Assembly: GCF_901709675.1 (NCBI RefSeq)
Contig: NC_051089.1
Coordinates: 16,171,976-16,235,975 of the forward strand
Reading direction: 5' to 3'
DNA length: 64,000 nucleotides
DNA from: Syngnathus acus
Taxonomy: Eukaryota; Chordata; Actinopteri; Syngnathiformes; Syngnathidae
Of the stretch, positions 1-12,700 are shown piece by piece (positions within the stretch are counted from its first letter, which is position 1; every line of letters starts with the position of its first letter). The notes beneath the pieces are model-generated. The model ran no database searches. It saw nothing but the letters and a program-made list of their open reading frames with translations, and had not been told where the DNA came from. The position numbers and the translations under genes were made by a program.

Positions 1-48
1 GCGGGTGGTTTTTGGAACCAATTATCCGCGATAAACGGGGGATTACTG
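1..48. mobile_element. Terminal fragment of a pogo/Tigger-like DNA transposon
   Basis: The sequence ends ccgcgataaacgggggattactg, directly followed by TA (49-50). CAGTAATCCC...CGCGG ends flanked by TA are typical of Tigger-type (Tc1/pogo) elements. The rest of the element lies left of the window. A related end occurs at 9640-9689. Confidence 0.5.
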
Positions 49-112
49 TATCTGTTGCATAATATGAGGTGGAATTTGTATAGGTAACACAAAAATATAT
101 TGCCATGCTCAC

Positions 113-3100
113 CTTTGGAAGGCCTTTCTCAGACATGGCATTGAGCCACTGGATGACATTATCAGTGTGTCTGAAATGGAGCCCTGTGGCCTGTGAGAGA
201 CGGAGGGGAAAAGAGTTGAGATTATAATGATAATCAGAAACGGCATTGTCCAAGGCATTTTCAACAGTTCAATCAATCTGTTGTCAAATCAACACATGCA
301 GGTGGGGACTGCCCAATAGAAGCAATTTGTGGAAATTGACATAATGAAATTGACCAAATTTGGTCATAGGAGGTTTGTAGGCAAAAGGTCATAAAAACCT
401 TCAAGAACAATTGGGGCAGGTTCAACAATACTTGCATGTTCATTCATAGGAGTAAGAGCAAAAGTTCAGCATCATTACATGATTCATCGCTTCAATCACT
501 TTTCTGCATACAGCATTCAGCATCTTGATGAATTACGTATTTACGCTGCATTGTCATACTCTCTGGAAACGTTTCAGCGTGATTAACAAACTTTGATGTA
601 TCATACCCTTAATAACAGGAACAATATTTGGTAACCTATTCAGTGTGTATGTTATTTATTGAAATATTTTAGATTACAAACGGACTTACTGAACCAATTA
701 AGTTTGTAACTTGATGTTTCACTGTACAGAATATCATAGTGTGGTAGTGTGTCCTTCTGTTCAGTCCCTATATGCCTAAAGTCAAATTCTTCAGAACTAT
801 GCAGCTGATAATGACACCAGTTAAATTAAAGTGTTGTGTCACTGTCTAAAAGAAATGAATGACTAGTTGAACCAACATTTCCTTTGGCTTTTGTGTTTTG
901 ATCTACTGACTGGGCTTTTACCAAAGAGCATCAAACTGCTGCAGCTCATTCAGAACACTGCAGCTCATGCTACTGGTCTATAAATCACGGTTTGGAATAC
1001 AATCAAGAAATGGTGTTGGAACACAAGCCTCTTTGGTCAATTAGTGGAGCCCCTGACCTCACAGCAAACATGGTAGCATAATTTAGCTGTTCTGCAGCAC
1101 ACAACACACAAATGGAACAAGTTGCCAACAGAAGTGAAGTCAGCCCCAAGTGTGAATGCTTTTACATCCAGGTTTAAAACTATGCTCTTTTCCCATACAA
1201 ATGATTAAAGTCTTTCAAAGCATTTTTAAAAATCATGTTCGCTTGCACTGTACGTTCTGTTAGTAATTTTAGGAAGCTACTTTTATTCCTTTACTTTGGT
1301 TTTCAATGTCTTGAACTCCTTTGTTTTGTAAATGCTTTTAAATGATGTACTTTTATTTGTGTGAAGCATATTGAGTTAGCTCGTGTAGGAAAATGTAAAT
1401 AAAGGTGTTTTGAATCGTCTGTCAGTAGATTCTTTTCTGCATGTCAAGCTGGTTAGGGTCAGGGGTGAACATTTTTTACAACCTTTATGAATACCAAATT
1501 TGCTGAAATACACAAGTTGCCATCACCTTGTAACGAGTCTGCTCACGATCATAGATCTTCTTAAGGGAGACGGTGCGTGGTGCAAAGAAGTTGCCAAGTT
1601 TGGCCAGATAAACTCCATTCCGCAGACCCTCCTCCAGCTCAGTGGTTGGAGGTAACTCTTCATCCAAACAGGCCTCCATCCATCTGCAAGTTCAACATTA
1701 GATCCACGTCAGTCAATTGTCTGTTTGACTAAATTATTGCTAAGAAGCTATTATCACAAATGATTAAATGACATTTTTAGCCAGAAGGAAAAAAACACAA
1801 GTTCCACAAAGACCATTACGTTCTCCGTTGAAGTCGAGATGCCTTTTTCATAGCAATTTTTCAATTCATAGCTCATTCCATTCCAAAAGCGCCTTTATTT
1901 TAACACAAATAACCCAGTCCGGTTTAGCCCCTCAAATAGAGTTCCCAGCATTCCTCATGTGTCACATTTCATTTCTTTTAGGTCATAATGTGAAACTACA
2001 TTCTTGCCCTGTGTTAGGCCTTAGCCATCAGGGAGACCTGCTGAGCTCTGCTACATGGATCCTCCTGGTGTGACTGAATTCCACAAACTCATGTCTTCAG
2101 CGCCCGGTAACTTGAACAAACGGGTAGTGTAGCTAAATATACTTCCTTTAAGCAGAAGAAATACATTTTAGCTTAATAGAATATGCTTATAAATATTTCT
2201 ATTAATGTGTTTGCATGTAACTTATGTGTAACTTTTAAAAGAAGCTTTAACAAATAATTGTATTGGCATATTATTTATTTGAACATGAAGAATCTCTGGG
2301 TTCACAAGTCACCTGCTTTGACAGGTTTTTTTTGGTGTGGCAACACATCGTTCCATTCAAATGAGTGTGATGAAATCAAGTAGTTACGTAAACAAGCTGA
2401 AACATGTAAATGTGTCATGGTGGTCTACGACTAAAACAGATTAAGAAAATTAGTATTAGTGACTCAGCAGTTCACCTTGGTCCTTTGGAACGTTGAAATG
2501 ACATCCAGCACAAATTGCTGATTCAATGTCTTTTTTTTAGACAAGCTTGCAGTAAGTTAAAAGGCACTAATTACTTTGCCCACACTATACTAACACTTGA
2601 GAAACTGTAATCAAGCTTTTCAATAACAAAGTTGAACGCTTAAGAAATCACTGATACAATCATTTTTTTGCAACTCTGTGTTGAAGTAGAAGACATGGCG
2701 GATGTCAAATGCCTGTCTTAAACAGGTTCTGCTTAGCTCAGCTCTACTTGCTTCACTTTTTTAGTCTTTGGTTTGCCTTTTAGCGCAGAGAACTGCAAAA
2801 AAAGTGCTACATTGAATAGATCTTCCGGAACAAGCCAGTTATGACAAACGTGAACAATGCAAAAGTACGATGGTCTTGGCATATCTTTGTTAACCACACT
2901 CAAGAGACTCATTTTAGCCAAGAGGTCAAGAAAACGTTCTCGGACTAAATGCAAAACTAAAAGTGCTCTAAAAAAGAAAAAAAAACAACCACCACCGTCT
3001 GAATAAATCTGAAGAATTATTTCAGGAAAGACTTATTGAACAAAAGAATGAGACGACTTGGCCATCTAGTTTTGGTGATCAAGACAAATTAGCATTGCTT

Positions 3101-6100
3101 GCTCTGTCGGCTGCACATGAAAGGTTTGTGTTAAGCCTGTCAGGAGTCAGGCACGATACAATGTACCGTTAAAATAAGATTAGCGGCAAGGAAGAAACTA
3201 TGTTGTACCGTTAAGATAAGGAAGAAAGGACATTCAGATTGGTCACAGGAAAGTCCTCTAATCACACAAAGAATAACATTCCAAACTTCTTAGCCAAGGT
3301 AAAATTCACATTTACACTTTCATACATTACTCCCGTCACCGATGTTCAATTTGAATTATTTACATTAAGACCTTCTTGTATCAGATCTGATAAGGAAAGC
3401 CTTGAGATGATCTTGGCTGGCAAGGAAACTCAGAGTGAGGGCAGACGGAGTGAGGTCACACTTGGCCTTTTAGAAATAGGCACATGCAGTCTCACTGTTT
3501 TCATGCTGCTAAGAAAACACTCCCACTTATCCACAACTGAGGTCTTTGTCAAGCAACGGCATGGTTGGAACATTTAATAATCATTTACAACATCTACACC
3601 TCAAGCTTACCTATTTACGGAACCGGAGCTATGTGTACATACCTTAGTGACTTACTCTATTTGAGTCTAGTCACAATCTTAAAAATATTACACTTTAAAT
3701 CATTTGAGATACTTGGACCTCGTACACATACACGGCTACACACCAACATGTCTCTCTGCAGCCAGCGCCCTCTCAGCTGAAACAACTAGAGATGTAGGGA
3801 CACAGGCTTTCTATTGAAGTTGGGGTGGCCGTCCCGTAGTGCCAAGGCTAGGCCTGCCAGACAGGAACAAACTCCCCCTTTCACTATGCACTGGAGCAGT
3901 GAAAGGCCCCGTGAAGACTAATGGCTCCTTTATCAGGCGACACACCCTTTCCAGCCTCACACAAACACACACACCCACCTCTAAATCTGTAAGACAGCAG
4001 CTATAATTGAGATTTTTGAAAGCTGGTGAGTGGTTTCAACAAAAGTGGAAAGTAGCCAAAATGCATTTGAAGTTTTAATTAGTAACATGCAAGTCTCAAC
4101 AAATAAGAATAGTACACAAAACAGTAGTTAAAACTTTTGAAGGGTCTAAAACATTGTTGCCAGTGTCTCAACAAGAACACTATTTTGGTACTGTTAAATT
4201 TCTCTCTTTTCTCTTTTAGTGAGCTAGCATGCCATTTATTTAGCATTTAGCCCGCAGTGTTTGACAGATCTGGGACCAATGGTGTTTTGGTATGTCTAGT
4301 CAAGTCAAAAAAAGTCTTTTTTTTTAATGTTCTATGTGCCCCCAATATTCTAAACTAGGGATGCACCGAAAATTCGGCCACCAAAAATTTTCGGCCGAAA
4401 ATGACCCAAAAGTGCATTTTCGGTTTTTGGCCGAAAGACCTAAATCACCGAAACAACACGGCCGAAACTTGTGATGACGTGAGCAAACAGCGCAGCCAGC
4501 ACGCGAGAAAACGGGATAAGAGCCAGCATGTCTGCGGTGTGGACTGATTTCACTATCTCAGAGAAAGACCCACGGATAGCGATTTGCAAAACATGCAATG
4601 CTGAAATTTCAAGAGGGGTGCATCTGCAAAAAGTTTCTCCACGTCGGGTTTAATTCATTACCTGAAATCCAAACATCCCGATCGCCATTCTGAATATGAG
4701 AAGAAGGCGACACAGAAAAGGAAACTGACACCGAGCACGCCCACTCCGTCTGTGGCAAACGTTTTTGAAAAGGCAAGAAAGTTCTCCAGTGATTCTGCCA
4801 AGAGAACATATTTAATTTTACAGTCTTTCAGCAGGCCAGTCAGTTATAAGCCTGTAAATTATTATTTAATGTACACATGAGTGGGGTCAAGTTAAACATT
4901 TTATTTTTATTTCATTTTATTTTTGAATTTGAATTTATATTGTGCATTGTTGTAATGTCAGTGCTAAATAAATATTTTCATACTTTTGTAACTGGTTTAT
5001 TGCAATGCCTTGATTTTAGTGAGGTTAGTACACATGTAGCCATAAATGCTGTGGTTCTAATAACTGGCATAATCATTTCTTTCGGTGTTTCGGTTTTCGG
5101 TTTTCGGCCTTGGTTTCCTCATTTTTGGTTTTCGGTTTCGGCCAAGAATTTTTATTTCGGTGCATCCCTATTCTAAACACATTATTCTGATGAATACTGT
5201 GTCTGTGGAATATGAATTAAGCTGAAAAATCCACCCTTTTCATCTATTTCTGGGGACTGCCATTTTGTCTCGTACTGCCACTTGGAGTAAACGGAAAATG
5301 ACATCACAGTGCCCAAGGGCTCAGCTTGCAACTGTCACATGACCAAACCTTGAAAACGGGCGCGCTATGATGGTTGTTACCTGCGCACTTATGCACTGAT
5401 GTCATTTTCAGTCGATAGCAAGTGGCAAAATGGCCACCCCCTGAGATAAAAAAAAATATTGGAATATCATGTCTAGACTACTGAAGGCGCATGGACCATA
5501 TTATTGTAAAGCATTTTTTTTTACCAGACTTCCCCTTTAACCTACACTGAACTGCAACCACTAACTACTGTATTTTCTGGACTATAAGTCGCAGTTTTTT
5601 TTCATAGTTTGGCCGGGGGTGCAACTTATACTCAGGAGCGACTTATATGTGAAATTATTAACACATTATTACTTGATCATTAACACATTACTTACTTACT
5701 AGCAGTATATATCACTTCACTTGTTATTTTCAGACTAAAGCGCAGGAGGGCGCTCTATGCCTGTGGAATAATTGGAACTGCAACTGACGAGTCTGAATCC
5801 ATGCACTGACTTCCAGAGTCAGCGGAGTTGTTTATAAGTGACACAGAGGACAAAGATTTCGATGGATTTAATAATTTGGAGTGACACGGATGGTTCGATA
5901 CACTTATTTATTATTTACAGTTATTTGATATACAGTTTATATATAATTATGTAGGCCTGTGGAATAATTGGAACTGCAACTGACGAGTCTGATGTCAGTG
6001 CCGCATGTGCTTCCGGAGTCAGCAGCGGCGTTGTTTACACAGAGGATGAAGATTTCGATGTATTTAATGATTTGGAGTGACATGGATGGTTTGATAAACT

Positions 6101-9100
6101 TGTTATTTCTGTTAAAGTTATTTGAATAACTGTTAATATGTTACATCAGGCACATTCTCAGTTCCTCATTTCTGTAACACTAGCAAACTATATCATTTAG
6201 TCTGTTGTTGCCTATTCATGTCTGTACTTGATGTATTTTGTCAAATAAAGTTCCCCCAAAAATGCGACTGGTACTCCGGTGCGACCTATATATGTTTTTT
6301 TCTTCTTTATTAGGCATTTTATGGCTGGTGCGACTTATACTCCGGAGCGATTTATAGTCCGGAAAATACAGTACTCCATATTCATAATAGTTGTACAATC
6401 TCTTCCTCAATTTAGAACAGTTCCCTAGTGTCTAATTAATAACAGGTCTCTGTCAACATACACAAAGGATAATAAATAAACCACACTTGCATTACTATCG
6501 TCAAAATGAGGAGTTGGCATATCGGTACTCCGAGTTGTCAAATTAGCAACTTTGTCATCAATTTGTACAGATGTTTACACAAATGACAATTGCAGGGAAA
6601 CTCAAAAGCCAAAACAATCCTAATATTCTTCCACATGGCATCAAAGTGGGTGCAGAAAATGAATACAATGGAAAGGAATTATCATATCTTCCTTCTGTGC
6701 GGCAGTAGGAAACTGGAGTTTTGCTGAGGTCACAGGTCAGTCTCATAGGAAGAGCCCTGCGACTGACCACTGTCTCTCCAGGAAGAGATCAGCACTACCT
6801 CCACCCACGGGTGTGGAAATGCATCCTCTGTCCTACAGCACAATTTACATGACACCTGGAGTGACCTTGCTGACTTCATATCCACACAAGCATCCTTATT
6901 CACTAACTGTGCACACAAAGGGCTTGAAAGTTAATTGATATTTAAGTTAATCATTTTTAAAACATTACGGGGCCTTCTTAACAAGACCAGCCTGGCAGAT
7001 GAGTTATGGCTGTGAAGTGCTATTCTTTTGTTTATTGCAGGAGGCCCCCAAATGGGCTCAGCGGTCCCATTGTTTAGAAAGCACTGTGGCCTATAAACAA
7101 ACAATGATAGTACGTGAACTGACAACATACCAGCCAACATATTTCATTAAAAAAAAAAAGTTTAGACAATTAACAGAAAAGTAGCGATTGTTTCTTTTGT
7201 TTATTCTCTGTAATTGTCATTATGGACATTAATTTAATCTTTAACAACTCCCAATTAGAAGACAACATCCTAAACCCAAACCAGTGAGTTAATTTTACAA
7301 TAACATGGACAAAAATCATTTAGATTTGGAATGCCACAAATTTTGACTCCTCTCGTAGAGCCTTATTTCTCTCCTGTTCACTCTCAACTATCTTCGCTTC
7401 ACTTGGGGAAGCAGCTAGTTACATAGTTTGGATCTTATATGATTTGCCATAGTAACTAAAGAGTTTTATGGTGGGTAGTGTACGTCCTGATTAAGAAAAG
7501 TACAAGTAGAAGATTCTGCCTTTGTAAGAGGCATGCTGTGACATTGCTCACAAAAATAATGAGTCCGCAGTATTTCAGCAATTTCCATCGGCTGCTGAGG
7601 CCACCAGAGCGTAAATACCAGCTGGATACAAATTTGAAAAGCTGTAAAAACAGAAACCTAAGTGGCCCTGAGGGTTGGAGTCAGGTAGACCTGCTAATCA
7701 AGTGGAAATGGGGAGAAGGGGATGACTGGTGGTGGTGTGGGGGGTAACCGAGACAGCAGTTTCAGCAGACTGGCAAGTTGCATCACCAGGTTCAAACACA
7801 ATGACTTTCTCCAGGTTGTTATCCAAGCCAGGAGTGAAACTCTCAGCCTTCTCAAGTTGTGCAACCAGCCGAAAACCTCAAATGACGCCATTCTTGCCTT
7901 GACAGAGGAGTCTGCATATCTAAATGTGCGACTATTCTGCCAGGGCTCAACAACAACAATCTACAATACTTCGCTTTTACTGTCCTATTTTACTTTTGTA
8001 TTTGAAATGGGGTTTTCTTCTTTTGACAATTAGCTCTCTATCAATGTAATCCACGATGAACATAGTAGTAGTATACTTCATCCACTGCTTAATCAAACTA
8101 GAAATATGGCTTTGGGAAGGACGTGTTCATTCATCCAGTGCGAGTGTGATAACTGAACAAATATTAGCGGGATTATGACCAAACTCAATGTGTGTTTTAG
8201 GTTTAACAAATACCGTTTTTTTCCATGTATAATGCGCAAAATTTAACTAATTTATTGTCCTAAAATCTGGGGTGCGCATTATACATGGATACAATTTAAA
8301 AAAAATGTTTTTTTTTTTTTTTTCTTTTCTTTTTTTTTTGTGAAGAAAATCATGGTACAACAATTTTTGAAGAAAATCTTGTCACGGATGGTTCTTTACA
8401 ACGTCACTTTCCTCTCTTTTCATTTTAACCTAACTGATCGCGGTGGTGCCTTTCTGGGCAGTCGGAGAAATCAACGCCAACAAAAAAAATACATCCAGCC
8501 TAGTTAAGAAATCACCAGAAAGATCACCATGACAATTGTGAATAATAAATAAATAATTATTATATATATTATATATATTATTATTATAATAATAAATAAT
8601 TGTGATAAATAACTGGAACATCACTCAAATATTGGTGATCCCGTTGAGAGTCTCACATATTTCTTCGCTATCGAGTTTGCTACTGCATGCGCAGTGATAC
8701 TGACCGGCAGAATAACATCCGGTTGTTCCCAAAGATGATCTTTTTTTCTGAAATAATTTTATGTTTACGGACTTAAGTAACCCGGCCGGGTCATACCAAA
8801 GACTATAAAAATGGGACCCATTGCCTCCCTGCTTGGCACTCAGCATTAAGGGTTGGAATTGGGGGGTTAGATCACCAAATGATTCCCGAGTGCGGCGCCG
8901 CTGCTGCTCACTGCTCCCCTCTCCCCCAGGGGATGGATCAAAATCACACGGGGATGGGTCAAATGCAGAGGACAAATTTCACCACACCCAGACGCGTGTG
9001 TGACGATCATTGGGACTTTAAAAAAAACAAAAAAGAAAATTAAAAAAAAAAAAAAAAAAAAAGTCAAAATTTGGGTGCGTATTATACATGGGTACAGGCT

Positions 9101-9687
9101 TTTTCCAGCATCGACATGCCATTTTTAGGGTGCGTATTATACATGGGGGCGCGTTATACATGGAAAAAAACGGTAGTTACAAAATTATTTGCTCAAAAAC
9201 TAACTGGAGAAAAAAAAAGAAATGTTCATTTTGTTTATTAGGTGCAGACACTGATCGAATATTAGTCACCCAAGGGCAGGTCCTATCACAAAATAATATT
9301 TTTGTTTTGTGTGTGTGTGTTGGTGCGTGCGTGCGGTGTGTGTGCATGCGTGCATGTAACATATGTAGATGTAGCTAAAGTATACATACTGTAAATATAA
9401 TTTTAGAACTCTTTTATTATTATTAAAAAATTATAACAATACTCTAAATATGTTTTTAGAGCTCGTATTATTATAACAACTTGTTTTCATGAAAAGGTAC
9501 AAGTGACAGAACTACAATTGTGTCGACACTCCCTGCCTTCTGTTGGTGTGTGGGCAACTTTTGCGCCATAATTCCTCAATTTAGAAGGTTCATTTTGAAT
9601 TTGTGAATTCTTTTTTTTCTAATTTTGAAAAAAATCCGCAATGTCCTGAAACCGCGATAAACGAACCGCGATGTAGCGAGGGATTAC

Positions 9688-9724
<37 letters not shown>

Positions 9725-9727
9725 ATG

Positions 9728-9775
<48 letters not shown>

Positions 9776-12700
9776 CACATATATATATATATATATATGT
9801 TGCTCTGGTGTTGCATAATGTGTACTTCAGCAGCAGCAATTCACAAGAGTATTTGCACAGTTTAAAAACAGGAAATTACAAGTAAATGAGCTGATCTTGA
9901 GGAAGGAACTGGGTTTGTATTGCATCGGAGGCTCACAGCGAGAACACATGGCGCTTCCTTAAAAATGGAGTTTTGTGTAAACAAAGTCTATCAGGATGCT
10001 ACTGCATCATAGCAAATGCCATGATCCAATCACTTGTTTAGGAGAGTTGATTAGGAGTCGCTTTTGGAAATTGACATTTATATCAAGCTGCAAAAGAGGT
10101 ATAATCTAAAACAACATTTATCTATGCATGCTGGATTAGAGAGAACATATGTGTTTACTGTCAACTTAACCTGTTAAACAGGAGTTTACAGTAACATTGT
10201 GATGGGATTGCTTGATACAACAGCAAGATTCCAAAAACACCCCTTTCTTGTTACCTCATTTTATTCCTACTCTAACGAACATGCTCCATACATACAAGTA
10301 ACATTCAGTGACTATGAAATGCTATAACTCTGCAACCATGGCAAGTTAAAGCACCACTTAGAAATTTAACTGCTTTATTATGTTTTGCTCCAGGCCATCC
10401 ATTTAGTTGTCAAGTGAAGTGAACTTCCAGTGGCTACTCCAAGTCAACAGTTGCAAAAATGCATTTCTTTTGTCTATTTTGTCCAGAAGGTAAAATATGA
10501 GGTTGCCAAGTTCATGGTAAATGCTAACAAAGTACAACAGGCTATAGACAAGAAAAATCATTTGTTTCCATCTCTGTTAAGAAAGAGAGCGAGGAAAACC
10601 AACTCATCAAGATATTTTTTTTTGCTTCTGACCATCAAATCTGATTTCAAGCAGAGTCAGTCGTCACCTGACATAACGAATGCAGAAACTACATGGAAAA
10701 TGTGGTGAAGACTGTTGCAAGATAAGGAAAGCCTTTTCCTCCACTGCCTGCTCTCAAACCAACATTTCAGACTTTTTCTGGTGAGGGGTTGTTCTGCCAG
10801 TGTTTTTACTGTCAACTAAAGTTGCTTAACAGATGACTGTCAACGATGAAACCCGCTGCAATGTACAGGCCAAATTCTTTGAATTCTTTAGCCATGTTTT
10901 AAGTCGCTTGCAACACATACCAGGCTGGAAAAACCCATGTAAACAAAAAATACAAGCTGTCTTAAAACTCATATAAATCAAGTTGATAACTTAATATAAA
11001 ATAATTAATCACAGTTACTATTGACACTGTCAAAGAAGTAGAAATTATTGGCCAGTGAGTGTAATTAAGTTTTTAGGCAACATTCGAATGGCTGTCTTTA
11101 ATGTAAGAGTTTTTTCACCTAACCACTGTGGACGGCATATATAACAATAAAAAACATGATCAATATTTCTGCTTAAATAGTAAGCAAAATTGAATTGACT
11201 CAAGTCTGTATTAAACAATACAAACGATATTGTCATTGTTGTAGTTTGCAGTGGTGTCAAACTGCACCATACTAAGAGCTATATTTGCACTCCTATGTAA
11301 CTAAACCAGGTAAACAAAATATTAGCTATCTGTGATACAGTGCTGTTGTACACCACTACAAACTACACTCGCAATAATACACAATCTGTGGAATGAATGT
11401 AGATTGATTAATTTTTTGAAACGCAGAACTATCAATTCCTCATTAGCATATACGAGTGTTCATCTGCATATTGACTCAAGAATTGCCTCAAACCACACGC
11501 ATATTCTGTGTGAGCATTAATTAAAGAACGATAACAACCAAAGTCGGGTATGGATAATATCGGCAATCCCAAATTTCTCTCATTAATCTCATGTTCCCAT
11601 AAAGTGAGTGTCACACATTCGATGTTGTCATGGAAAATAAGCTGTAACAATACATCTATTTACAAAACACCTCTTAAGAGCAAATGGCATCAGAGCTGTT
11701 GAGCGACCAACAGAGAGGTTAGCAATTGTCACGTGTCCAATCGACATTCACTTCAAAAACAAGTTTAATGAATATAAATAATTAGTTGAAAAACAAGTTT
11801 CTTCCCCACTGGTTGCATTTAACAAGGACTAAAAGGAATACTGTAGTTTGCACAGTAAATAAGAGAAGTCACTTACATAAATATGCAGCTGTGTGTACTT
11901 GTCATTTTAGCCTGCACACGCCAATAAATAATGATTTTTAAAGTAAAACAAAAAAAAATACACGCAAGCTATGCAATGATGTACACCGCAAACAGAATTA
12001 TGTCATGTGACATGACAAATGTCAAACTAAATACAAACAATGCAAGTAAAAATGTGTTCATGACAGTTAAAGTAATGAACTTAAGATCTTCACTCAAGCC
12101 ATGAAGGATTTCTCTGCTCCAATAAATACACATCAGATGTAACGTTGCTATAAAGAAAAGTGTCACACTGCATTCCTTCAGCTCAAATGGTTAGTGTGCT
12201 CACACACCCTGCTGTGCACCTGCAAGACGAATTCCCTTCATTCCACATGCGGTCAACCACAATCCAGCTGACAGCACGCAGGTGCCACACCAACATGAGC
12301 AGCTTGTTAAAATCAATCCAGCATGACTTCATACTTTTGAAGGATTCTTTCTACCACGGCGACATAAATGATTATTAACTGAGGAGAAAGATGCAAATAC
12401 GAAATAAGGGAAGAATCGAGCATTTGAAAAAGTCAGCTTGCGAACTCAAGAGGGGTTCTTTTTGGCTCAACAATGGTCCACAATGGTCCACATTATTGTG
12501 ATACTATGTTGAACAAATACCACCATTATTATTGATGATTGATTATTGATGACAACCAAAGATGATGATAATAATAATAATAATACATTATATTTGTATT
12601 GTACAGGTCGTAATATTAACTTCTACGAAAATAGAAGCAACAAAACTTAAGCTAAAACAGAAGGGAAACAAAAAATCAGTAAGGATGAAAAAAAAAACAC

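Noticed and set aside
8625-8975. A 116-codon minus-strand frame as a gene
   Set aside because: It spans the junction between a DNA element and a nested SINE, has no splice context, and its sequence is explained by the repeats.
9590-9885. Long overlapping reading frames rich in Tyr/Ile and Thr/His on both strands
   Set aside because: They are the translation of the TG/TATG/TA microsatellite and have no coding signal.
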